Source: Spirochaetaceae bacterium (GTDB lineage: Bacteria; Spirochaetota; Spirochaetia; Treponematales; Breznakiellaceae). From it: a stretch of DNA of 6,737 nt. Where the stretch lies: NCBI GenBank assembly GCA_031273985.1, contig JAISQV010000286.1:1-6737 (forward strand), written 5' to 3'. This document shows, in pieces, positions 1 through 5,824 of this stretch. The translations under genes were made by a program, and so were the position numbers. Position 1 is the stretch's first letter, and every line of letters starts with the position of its first letter. A model generated the notes under the pieces. That model worked only from the letters and a program-made list of their open reading frames with translations, was not told where the DNA came from and searched no databases.

Positions 1-405
1 CCAGCAGCCGCCCCGGAGGAATACGTACACGCCGGTGGAGATGAATACGGCTGTATAGGCGACAAAGCCCATGACCGCATCGGCCCAGCCGCCCCAGGGT
101 CCCGCCGAACCGGTAACGCGGGCTATGTTGCCGTCCACGCAGTCGAGGATCGAGAAGAGGTTGAGGATCAGGGCGCCCCAGAGGGGGAGCCAGAAGCCCG
201 GCAGGGAGAGGAGCGTCCCGCCCGCCAGGCTGAAGAGGACTGAAAGGTAGGAAACCGTGTTGGCCCTGAGACCGAGTTTGAGGGCCAGCCAAGTGACGGG
301 GATCGAAAGGGGGCGCAAAATGAAGCGGGTCCAGAGGCCGTCGCTCAGTTTCTTTTCCGGCGGGAGGGAATCCCGTATGTGGCGCAGGGTGTACCTGGTA
401 CGCAT
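1..405 (-). CDS. CDP-alcohol phosphatidyltransferase family protein (5' part, runs off window)
   Basis: The first 135 codons are read from the ATG at 405-403 leftwards to base 1, with no stop. The family transfers a phospho-head group from a CDP-alcohol to a second alcohol inside the membrane. The signature runs D88-C-V-D91-G92-N-I-A95-R96, then eight residues, G105, three residues and D109. This matches the canonical DG(x)2AR(x)8G(x)3D(x)3D pattern except that the last Asp is Gly (G113). Hydrophobic segments at about 50-70, 74-88 and 110-130 fit the multi-pass fold. The N-terminal 30 residues are charged and probably cytoplasmic. The gene is divergent from the glycosyltransferase operon. No Shine-Dalgarno precedes the ATG; instead a -10-like box lies 7 bases upstream, so the message may be leaderless. 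The family is clear, but the substrate is unknown and the missing Asp leaves activity open. Confidence 0.85.
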   Translation of the reverse strand, partial: MRTRYTLRHIRDSLPPEKKLSDGLWTRFILRPLSIPVTWLALKLGLRANTVSYLSVLFSLAGGTLLSLPGFWLPLWGALILNLFSILDCVDGNIARVTGSAGPWGGWADAVMGFVAYTAVFISTGVYVFLRGGCW

Positions 406-412
406 ATATTAT

Positions 413-440
413 AGTATAACCAAGGGGCCTTCCCCGGCAA
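413..440 (-). promoter_or_regulatory. Candidate promoter for the phosphatidyltransferase gene
   Basis: On the minus strand TTGCCG (440-435) is followed after 16 bases by TATACT (418-413); an overlapping TATAAT lies at 413-408. Seven bases separate TATACT from the ATG at 405, which puts the expected transcription start at or next to the start codon. The -35 match is only moderate. The AT-rich run at 409-419 is an odd-centred palindrome (TTATA-G-TATAA). Confidence 0.45.
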
Positions 441-450
441 TGCTTGCCGG
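434..450. repeat. Perfect inverted repeat in divergent promoter region
   Basis: CCGGCAA (434-440), loop TGC, TTGCCGG (444-450). This 7-bp perfect dyad sits between the minus-strand and plus-strand promoters and overlaps the candidate minus-strand -35 box. It could be an operator for coordinate control of both transcripts. It is not a terminator for either gene, because it lies upstream of both and has no T-tract. Confidence 0.5.
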
Positions 451-466
451 CCCGGCGGCGCTTGGT

Positions 467-494
467 TTGACATTTCAGGACGCTTCTGTATTAT
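467..494 (+). promoter_or_regulatory. Sigma70-type promoter of the glycan operon
   Basis: TTGACA (467-472), a 16-base spacer, TATTAT (489-494). This is a near-consensus housekeeping promoter. The expected transcription start is around 501, giving a leader of about 24 bases before the ATG at 525. It is the only strong promoter seen upstream of the three overlapping genes. Confidence 0.75.
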
Positions 495-514
495 TCATAA
501 CACAATGCGGGAAA

Positions 515-520
515 TAAGGA
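515..520 (+). promoter_or_regulatory. Ribosome binding site of the glycosyltransferase gene
   Basis: TAAGGA lies four bases before the ATG at 525. It supports that ATG as the start and is the only SD-like sequence in the short leader. Confidence 0.6.
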
Positions 521-524
521 AACC

Positions 525-1592
525 ATGACCATAGTCCATGTGCTTGAACCCTTTGCGACCGGCGTTACTTCGGCGATTGCCGCCCTTACGGAGCAGTTGA
601 GCGGCCTGGAGCATGTGGTGGTTCACGGCGCCAGGACCGGCGCGGATACGCAGGAGGCGGTGCGGCGGCGTTTTCCGCCGGGGGTGCGCTTCATTCCCTG
701 GATTCAGGTAGTCCGCGAGATCAGCCCCTCGAAGGATGTCCGCGCCCTGGGGGAACTCATGGGCATCCTCGGGGCCTTCAGGGACACGGAGACGGTGGTG
801 CACCTCCACTCGTCAAAGGCGGGCTTCCTGGGGAGGCTTGCCTGCGCGCTGCTCCGTATAAGGCCGGTGGTCTACACGCCCCACGGCGCTTCCTTCATCC
901 GCACCGACATAGGCCCGCTCAAGCGGGGGCTTTTCCGGCTGCTGGAACGCGTGGGGGGGCGCTTCGGCGGGGTTGTGGCGGGCTGCGGGCCCTCGGAGGC
1001 GGCGCTTTACTCGGCCCTGGGGAAGCCGGCCCTCTGTATCCCCAACGGCGTGGCCCTTCGCGCCCCGGCGGGGCTGAAGCGGGAGCGGCGGGCGAGCTTC
1101 ACGGGGCTGGCCTCGGCGCAGAAGGACCCCGCCTTTTTCAACCGCGTCGCCCTGGCCCTGCCGGACCATTCCTTTTGCTGGATAGGGGACGGCCCCCTGC
1201 GGGGCAAGCTTTCCGCCCCCAACATCACCGTTACCGGCTGGACGGGCCGGGAGGCGGTGGCCGAAGAGCTGGAAAGGTCGGAGGTGTTTCTTTCCACCGC
1301 CGCCTGGGAGGGGCTCCCCTACGGCGTTCTGGAGGCGATGAACGCATCCTGCGCCCTGCTCCTGCGGGATGTTCCGGGCAACCGCGATCTGGTCCGGCCC
1401 GGAGAGAACGGCTACCTGTTCCGCAGCGAGGGGGAGGCGGCGGAACTGCTTTCCCGTATGCTTGCCGACAGCGGGGGGCTCCGGGCCATGGGGCGGAAAA
1501 GCCGGGAGCTTGCGGAGGCGGAATATTCGGTGGAGAAGATGGCCGCCTCCTACGGCAGGCTCTACGAGGCCCTGCTCCGGGGGGAGTCATGA
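525..1592 (+). CDS. GT4-family glycosyltransferase (355 aa)
   Basis: A GT-B retaining glycosyltransferase that would transfer a sugar from a nucleotide-sugar donor to a lipid-linked or glycan acceptor at the cytoplasmic membrane face. The N-terminal Rossmann domain (about 1-175) has the acceptor-side block HLHSSKAGFLGR (93-104) and YTPHGASF (117-124), typical of surface-polysaccharide GT4 enzymes, followed by IPNGV (172-176). The C-terminal domain has GDGPL (221-225) and the EX7E motif E262-GLPYGVL-E270. Length is normal for the family. One oddity: the donor-phosphate loop usually reads GRxxxxK, but here it is G194-L195-ASAQ-K200, so the Arg is Leu while the Lys is kept. The start at 525 has an SD and lies just downstream of a strong promoter. 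The stop overlaps the next gene's ATG by four bases. It is the first gene of the operon. Donor and acceptor cannot be predicted. Confidence 0.92.
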   Translation: MTIVHVLEPFATGVTSAIAALTEQLSGLEHVVVHGARTGADTQEAVRRRFPPGVRFIPWIQVVREISPSKDVRALGELMGILGAFRDTETVVHLHSSKAGFLGRLACALLRIRPVVYTPHGASFIRTDIGPLKRGLFRLLERVGGRFGGVVAGCGPSEAALYSALGKPALCIPNGVALRAPAGLKRERRASFTGLASAQKDPAFFNRVALALPDHSFCWIGDGPLRGKLSAPNITVTGWTGREAVAEELERSEVFLSTAAWEGLPYGVLEAMNASCALLLRDVPGNRDLVRPGENGYLFRSEGEAAELLSRMLADSGGLRAMGRKSRELAEAEYSVEKMAASYGRLYEALLRGES

Positions 1593-4234
1593 CGGCGGCG
1601 GGCTTTTTTTACACGCTCCTTATCTGGCCCATGCGAGCCTTCATCGAATTCCTCTTTGTCTTTTTCAGCCGCACCTTTTACGATACCGGGCTGGGGATAG
1701 TCTTTCTGAGCCTCGCGGTGAATGTCCTGCTCCTCCCCCTCTACACTGTGGCGGAACGCTGGCAGAAGGAAGAGCGGGAGATGCAGGCCCGGATGAAGGA
1801 AAAGCTTTTTTCCATCAGGGCTGTCTTCCGGGGCGATGAGCGGCAGATGATCATCAGCGCCTACTACCGGCAGATGCATTATTCCCCGCTCTTCGCCCTG
1901 AAGGCCAGCGCAGGGTTTCTGCTGCAGATCCCCGCCTTTTTTGCGGCCTATCAGTTCCTGTCCCACACCTCGTCGCTGGCGGGGGAACAGTTTCTCTTTC
2001 TCCGCGACCTCGGCGAGGCGGACGGGCTTCTGCGCGCGGGCGGCGGGGCCTTTAACGTCATGCCGGTGATCATGACGGCGGTGAATCTTGTCTCCGCCTC
2101 GGTCTACACGAAGGGGCAGAGCCTGCGGGAAAAGCTCCAGCTTGCCGGCATGGCCCTCCTCTTTCTGGTACTGCTCTACCGTTCCCCTTCCGGGCTGGTG
2201 CTGTACTGGACGGCTAACAATGTCTTTTCCCTGGGAAAGAATCTGGCCCTGGCAAAACTCAAGAGACCGGCCCTGGCCCTCCAGGTACTGACCTCCGCCT
2301 TTGCCCTCGTGCTCCTGGGGGGGGCCCTTTCGGGAACATTCGATGTGGACCGTTACCGCTTCCTCTTCGCCGCTGCCGGGGCGCTCCTGCTGGCGGCGCC
2401 CTTCGTGTGGAAGGCCCTGATCCGCCATGCGGAAAGACTCCCCTCCCAGGGGGCGCTCTACGCCTCGTCATTCATCCTCCTGGGGCTTCTCCTGGGCCTC
2501 CACATCCCCGCCCAGGTGATCGCAAGCTCCGTCTCCGACTTTGACGGGCCCTGGGGCTTTTTGCTGCGGACCTTCACCCAGAGCCTCGCCCTGACAGCGG
2601 GGATTCCTCTTCTCCTCTGGGCCTTTGCCGGGACAGTTCTGCGGAAGCTCCTTGCCCCCCTTGCCAGTATGCTGGCCCTGTCCTCACTGATCTGCGTATT
2701 CGCCCTCAGCGCCTCCTACGGCGTCATGACCAACAGCTTCAAGTTTGAAGACCCCCAGTTGATAAGCCGGGCCTTCCCCCTCTGGGTCAGCGGCGCAGCC
2801 CTGCTGGCCTCGGCGGCGGTGCCCGCTGTTTTTACGCTGCTCAAAAAACAGCATATCCTTTCCCTGTTGTACAATGCCGCCGCCGCCGCGCTCCTCATCT
2901 TTGGGATCATCAACATGACGGCCCTGGGCGCGGAAGCCCGGACCCTGGCGGCGCTCCGGGACGGCGGCCCGGCGCAGGCTGCGGGGGAGGCCGTATTCCC
3001 CCTTACCAGGGAGGGGAACAACACCTTTATCATGTTCCTCGACCGGGCCGTGGGGACGGCCATGCACAAGACCCTCGAAAAAATGCCGGACCTGGAGGAA
3101 GCGCTGGACGGCTTCGTCTGGTACCCCAACACCCTCTCCTTCGGGCACTGCACCGTCACGGGCCTCCCCGCCATGATGGGGGGCTACGACTATACCCCCG
3201 CGGCCATGGACAGCCGGAGGGACGTGCCCCTGCGGGACAAGGTAAACGAGGCCCTGACCCTCCTGCCGCACATTGCGGGGGAAGCCGGGGTCCGGGTCTC
3301 CATCACCGATCCGTCCATGGCCAACTTACAGTTGGTCCCGGATCTTTCCGTGTTTCAGGGCATACCCAATGTTACCGCGCAGAATCTTGACGGCCGCTTC
3401 AACAAACGTTTCCTCGCGGAATTCCCCCAGGAGGAAGAGAGCGCCCTGGCGGGTTTTGACTTCGATATTCTCTTCCGCTACGGGTTGTTCAGGATAGCCC
3501 CCCCGGCGCTGCGTTACGGGATACATTACAAGGGCCTCTGGTGGCGGGACGGCGCTTCCAACGCATACGGGCGCGGGGTAACGGAATACGCGAGCCTCTA
3601 CTACCTGGGCGATGTATGCGCCGCCGATGACGGGGGCGATACCCTGAATATTTTTATGAACGAAACGCCCCACGAGCCGGGCGCCTACGATGCGGGACTG
3701 CTGCCCCGGCCCGGAGTTATTCGTTACAGTGATGAAGAACTGGCCTACTTTGGCTCCGGGGAGACCGCCTCCTATATGTACACCTTCATGGCGGCCATGC
3801 GGGCCCTAAGCCGCTGGCTGGAAACCCTGAAGCGTCTCGGCGTTTACGACAACACGCGGATCATCATAGTCTCGGATCACGGGGACAGCCAGAATGCCGC
3901 CCCCTTCGAATCGGGCATGGAGGCATACAACCCCCTCCTCCTGGTGAAAGAGCGCAATTCCCGGGGGCCCCTGGCCGTCTCCCCGGACTTCATGACCAAC
4001 GCCGATGTCCCCTCCCTGGCCCTGGCGGACATGGCCAATCCGGTGAATCCCTCCCTGTCCCGGCCCGTCAATTCCGCCGCCAAAGAGGTTCCCCTCACGG
4101 TCTCCCAGGCGGTATCCTTCCAGCCGCGCCGCCACGGGCCCTACGTTTTCTCCCTGAGCGGGACGCGGAAACTTCTCGCCAAAAATATTTTCAGCGCCGC
4201 CTCCTGGGGCCCCTGGGAGGAAGTTTCCCCATGA
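1589..4234 (+). CDS. YidC/Oxa1-like membrane module fused to a sulfatase/LTA-synthase-like transferase (881 aa)
   Basis: One uninterrupted frame with three parts. Residues ~20-222 resemble YidC/Oxa1/Alb3: a first core helix ending LLLPLY (47-52), a charged cytoplasmic helical hairpin (about 55-95), LLQIPAFFAAYQFL (111-124), and SPSGLVLYWTANNVFSLGK (199-217). The groove arginine of YidC proteins ('VRL..LPL') is N45 here. Residues ~228-446 hold about seven more hydrophobic segments. Residues ~475-881 are an alkaline phosphatase superfamily domain: D485 (FLD), candidate nucleophile T522 in GHCTVTG, substrate histidine H695 in TPHEP, and D763-H764-G. These correspond in order to the E/D, Thr, His and DH residues of LTA synthase. 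The likely role is transfer of a phosphoglycerol or similar group, or hydrolysis, at the outer membrane face. The start at 1589 overlaps the upstream stop (ATGA); GGGGGAG lies only two bases before it, which suggests coupled reinitiation. The domain calls are secure; the substrate is not known. Confidence 0.9.
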   Translation: MTAAGFFYTLLIWPMRAFIEFLFVFFSRTFYDTGLGIVFLSLAVNVLLLPLYTVAERWQKEEREMQARMKEKLFSIRAVFRGDERQMIISAYYRQMHYSPLFALKASAGFLLQIPAFFAAYQFLSHTSSLAGEQFLFLRDLGEADGLLRAGGGAFNVMPVIMTAVNLVSASVYTKGQSLREKLQLAGMALLFLVLLYRSPSGLVLYWTANNVFSLGKNLALAKLKRPALALQVLTSAFALVLLGGALSGTFDVDRYRFLFAAAGALLLAAPFVWKALIRHAERLPSQGALYASSFILLGLLLGLHIPAQVIASSVSDFDGPWGFLLRTFTQSLALTAGIPLLLWAFAGTVLRKLLAPLASMLALSSLICVFALSASYGVMTNSFKFEDPQLISRAFPLWVSGAALLASAAVPAVFTLLKKQHILSLLYNAAAAALLIFGIINMTALGAEARTLAALRDGGPAQAAGEAVFPLTREGNNTFIMFLDRAVGTAMHKTLEKMPDLEEALDGFVWYPNTLSFGHCTVTGLPAMMGGYDYTPAAMDSRRDVPLRDKVNEALTLLPHIAGEAGVRVSITDPSMANLQLVPDLSVFQGIPNVTAQNLDGRFNKRFLAEFPQEEESALAGFDFDILFRYGLFRIAPPALRYGIHYKGLWWRDGASNAYGRGVTEYASLYYLGDVCAADDGGDTLNIFMNETPHEPGAYDAGLLPRPGVIRYSDEELAYFGSGETASYMYTFMAAMRALSRWLETLKRLGVYDNTRIIIVSDHGDSQNAAPFESGMEAYNPLLLVKERNSRGPLAVSPDFMTNADVPSLALADMANPVNPSLSRPVNSAAKEVPLTVSQAVSFQPRRHGPYVFSLSGTRKLLAKNIFSAASWGPWEEVSP
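4215..4221 (+). promoter_or_regulatory. Ribosome binding site of the glycerophosphotransferase gene
   Basis: GGGAGGA ends nine bases before the ATG at 4231, inside the coding sequence of the upstream fusion gene. This is a strong Shine-Dalgarno, so the gene can be initiated independently as well as through the ATGA overlap. Confidence 0.65.
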
Positions 4235-5520
4235 AAATTGCCTATGTGTTTTTTTTCCTGTTCCTGTGCACAGCATCCCTGCCGGCTTACATCGATCCCG
4301 GCACGGGCAGTATGCTCTTTTCCCTGCTGACGGGCCTTACGGTAACGATTTTCTTCTTTTTCAGGAATCTGATCATCCGCCTCAAGAGCGGCGCCCTGTT
4401 CAGGAAGAAGGGCGCGGTCTCCCGGCGCCGGCATTCTTTGGTGCTCTACTCGGAGGGGAAACAGTACTGGAATGTATTTAAGCCGGTGCTGGAAGAGCTG
4501 CTCCGCCGGGAAATCCCCGCGGTGTACTACACAAGCGGCGAAGACGATCCGGGCCTTGCCTTCCCCGCGCCGCCGGAATTACTGGAAAAGGCCCATATAG
4601 GAAAAGGCAACGCCGCGTACCGCACGCTGAATTTCCTCGAAGCCGATATATGCCTCATGACGACCCCCAGCCTCGACGTATTCCAGCTCAAGCGCTCACC
4701 GGGGGTTAGCTGCTACGCGCATCTGGTTCACGCGCCAAGCGACATGACCCTCTACCGGCTCTTCGCCTTTGACTACTACGATGCGCTCTTCCTTTCCGGT
4801 GAATACCAAAAGAGCGGCATCAGAAAACTTGAAGCCCTGCGGGGGACCAAACAGAAAAAGCTTTTTGTTACCGGCTGCACCTACCTTGACGTGCTTGCGG
4901 AGCGCGCAGAAAAACTGCCGCCCCGCAAAGCGGGAAAGACCGTCCTGGTGGCCCCCTCCTGGGGCTCCAACGCCCTTTTGAAGCGCTTCGGCATGAGGCT
5001 GCTCCGCCCCCTGGCGCAGAGTTCCTGGCGCGTCATTATCCGCCCGCACCCCCAGAGCCTCCTCGTGGAAACCGACACCATTACTACCCTGAAGGAACAG
5101 CTTGCGCCCTTCAGGAATGTGTCCTGGAACTACGACAGTGACAACCTTGAGGCCCTTGCCCAGGCGGATATTCTGCTCTCCGACTTTTCAGGGATCGTGT
5201 TTGATTTCGCGTTCCTCTTCGAGCGGCCCGTGCTGTACCCCCGCTTTGATTTTGACAGGCGGCCCTATGATGCCGGCGACATTGAGGAGGAGCCGTGGAC
5301 CTTCCGGGCGCTGCGCGAGTTCGGCGTGCCCCTGGAGGAGCGCAGCTTTGCGGAGATAGAAACAGTGCTGGAGGGGGCCGGGGGAACGGAGCGGCGGGAG
5401 GCGGTGCGGAAACTTAGGGCGGAAGCGTACCAGTATCCGGGGGAAGCGGGAAAGCGGACTGCGGACGCGCTGGAAGCGCTGCAAGCAGATCTGCGGGCAG
5501 GGCCGCAAACATCAGTGTAA
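4231..5520 (+). CDS. Membrane-anchored CDP-glycerol glycerophosphotransferase-like protein (429 aa)
   Basis: Resembles the TagB/TagF family, which transfers glycerol phosphate (or another polyol phosphate) from CDP-glycerol to a lipid-linked acceptor on the cytoplasmic side. The C-terminal GT-B-like half shows the family blocks: APSWGSN (241-247), RPHPQS (271-276, the paired-histidine RPHP motif) and the LLSDFSGIVFDFAFLF block (315-330) followed by RPVLYPRFD (332-340). The N-terminus is a hydrophobic signal-like segment (about 4-19), the motif YIDPGTGS (20-27) and a second hydrophobic segment (about 28-49) ending in a basic stretch (RLKSGALFRKK). Residues 20-27 therefore probably sit outside the cytoplasm or at the membrane surface, while the catalytic part is inside. 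The start overlaps the preceding stop and has a strong SD. It is the last gene of the operon, with a probable terminator just downstream. The family call is good; the exact alcohol and acceptor are unknown. Confidence 0.88.
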   Translation: MKIAYVFFFLFLCTASLPAYIDPGTGSMLFSLLTGLTVTIFFFFRNLIIRLKSGALFRKKGAVSRRRHSLVLYSEGKQYWNVFKPVLEELLRREIPAVYYTSGEDDPGLAFPAPPELLEKAHIGKGNAAYRTLNFLEADICLMTTPSLDVFQLKRSPGVSCYAHLVHAPSDMTLYRLFAFDYYDALFLSGEYQKSGIRKLEALRGTKQKKLFVTGCTYLDVLAERAEKLPPRKAGKTVLVAPSWGSNALLKRFGMRLLRPLAQSSWRVIIRPHPQSLLVETDTITTLKEQLAPFRNVSWNYDSDNLEALAQADILLSDFSGIVFDFAFLFERPVLYPRFDFDRRPYDAGDIEEEPWTFRALREFGVPLEERSFAEIETVLEGAGGTERREAVRKLRAEAYQYPGEAGKRTADALEALQADLRAGPQTSV

Positions 5521-5535
5521 GCACAACTTCGGATT

Positions 5536-5643
5536 CGGAATTGGGGCGCATCCCCGGTGTTTCACACCGGGGACCGGGCTATCCGCTCCAATTTTTTTTG
5601 CCCGGAAGGGCAAAAAAAGATTTCCGCTTCTATCCCTTGCGCG
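5536..5643. repeat. Structured intergenic element, possible dispersed repeat or noncoding RNA
   Basis: A compact block of about 105 bases made of three parts: the nested stem at 5539-5593; a second perfect 11-bp hairpin, TTTTTTTGCCC (5593-5603) / GGGCAAAAAAA (5608-5618), with a GGAA tetraloop; and a trailing block GATTTCCGCTTCTATCCC (5619-5636). TCCGCTCCAAT (5582-5592) and TCCGCTTCTAT (5623-5633) form an imperfect direct repeat (9 of 11) around the second hairpin. From memory, intergenic elements with this layout and similar core words occur in many copies in Bacteroidetes genomes; I could not check this. Function unknown. No integron-type GTTRRRY core was found at its ends. Confidence 0.5.
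5539..5599 (+). terminator. Candidate intrinsic terminator of the glycan operon
   Basis: AATTGGGGCG (5539-5548) pairs with CGCTCCAATT (5584-5593), ten pairs with one G-U. Inside it sits a perfect 9-bp hairpin, TCCCCGGTG (5551-5559) / CACCGGGGA (5565-5573), with a five-base loop. The outer stem runs into a T-tract (to 5599). It lies 18 bases after the stop of the last operon gene. The unusual branched shape means the T-tract can also pair downstream (see the next hairpin). Confidence 0.55.
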
Positions 5644-5680
5644 AAGACCTGACGGCCGTACCTAATGCCGCGGCGCCTGT

Positions 5681-5695
5681 TTCAGAAATTCTGAA
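5681..5695. repeat. Palindrome TTCAGAA-A-TTCTGAA
   Basis: A perfect 7-bp dyad with a one-base centre. As RNA it could not close so tight a loop fully, so a protein-binding dyad is the more natural reading. It lies about 150 bases upstream of the candidate decarboxylase promoter, which is rather far for a simple operator. Confidence 0.4.
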
Positions 5696-5702
5696 TTTAA
5701 CC

Positions 5703-5730
5703 ACTTTTCCGCTAGCTTTAAAGGAAAAGT
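5703..5730. repeat. Inverted repeat ACTTTTCC / GGAAAAGT
   Basis: An 8-bp perfect stem (5703-5710 with 5723-5730) and a 12-base loop that itself contains the palindromes GCTAGC and TTTAAA. There is no following T-tract, so it is not a standard terminator. It may be an RNA hairpin or part of a repeat remnant. Confidence 0.4.
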
Positions 5731-5776
5731 AGACCTCACCAGCAACACTGACTTTTTGCTCGAAATTCCCTCTTCG

Positions 5777-5803
5777 TCCGTGAAGTCTGTGTGGTCCGTG
5801 GTT
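5777..5803 (+). repeat. Three 9-base units of a CCGTG-type repeat
   Basis: TCCGTGAAG, TCTGTGTGG and TCCGTGGTT follow each other without gaps, sharing the core TCYGTG. From memory, runs of this kind (often read as AACCACGGAC... on the other strand) are scattered in intergenic regions of many environmental bacteria with no agreed function. The segment is flanked by CCAGCAA (5739-5745) and its inverse TTGCTGG (5819-5825). Confidence 0.5.
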
Positions 5804-5824
5804 ATCCTAAATTAAGAATTGCTG

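Noticed and set aside
257..517. 86-codon plus-strand open frame over the divergent region
   Set aside because: It lies antisense to the clear phosphatidyltransferase coding sequence, crosses the plus-strand promoter and has no recognisable protein features.
1175..1588. Upstream extension of the fusion gene in the same frame
   Set aside because: These 138 codons overlap the glycosyltransferase coding sequence and encode a low-complexity Gly/Arg/Pro-rich stretch; the ATG at 1589 in the ATGA overlap is the natural start.
1562..2428. Long minus-strand open frame (288 codons) opposite the fusion gene
   Set aside because: The residue composition is a GC-rich mirror of the real gene; no start signal and no domain pattern. 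Other long antisense frames opposite the operon (e.g. 2684-3271, 3806-4276) were rejected for the same reason.
4231..4290. Possible lipoprotein signal in the glycerophosphotransferase-like protein (Cys13)
   Set aside because: The residues before the Cys (LFLC) do not fit a lipobox, which needs a small residue at -1, and a catalytic cytoplasmic domain with a second membrane segment argues against lipidation.
5592..5618. Second hairpin (T-tract, GCCC-GGAA-GGGC, A-tract) as a stand-alone bidirectional terminator
   Set aside because: On each strand the T-run precedes the stem and A's follow it, the opposite of an intrinsic terminator; only the preceding outer stem has a following T-tract.
5521..5643. 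Integron attC site
   Set aside because: The size and imperfect pairing are suggestive, but no GTTRRRY / RYYYAAC core pair is present at the ends, and no integrase gene is in the window.
5541..5732. 63-codon plus-strand open frame after the operon
   Set aside because: It is made entirely of the hairpin element and adjoining inverted repeat, with no ribosome binding site.
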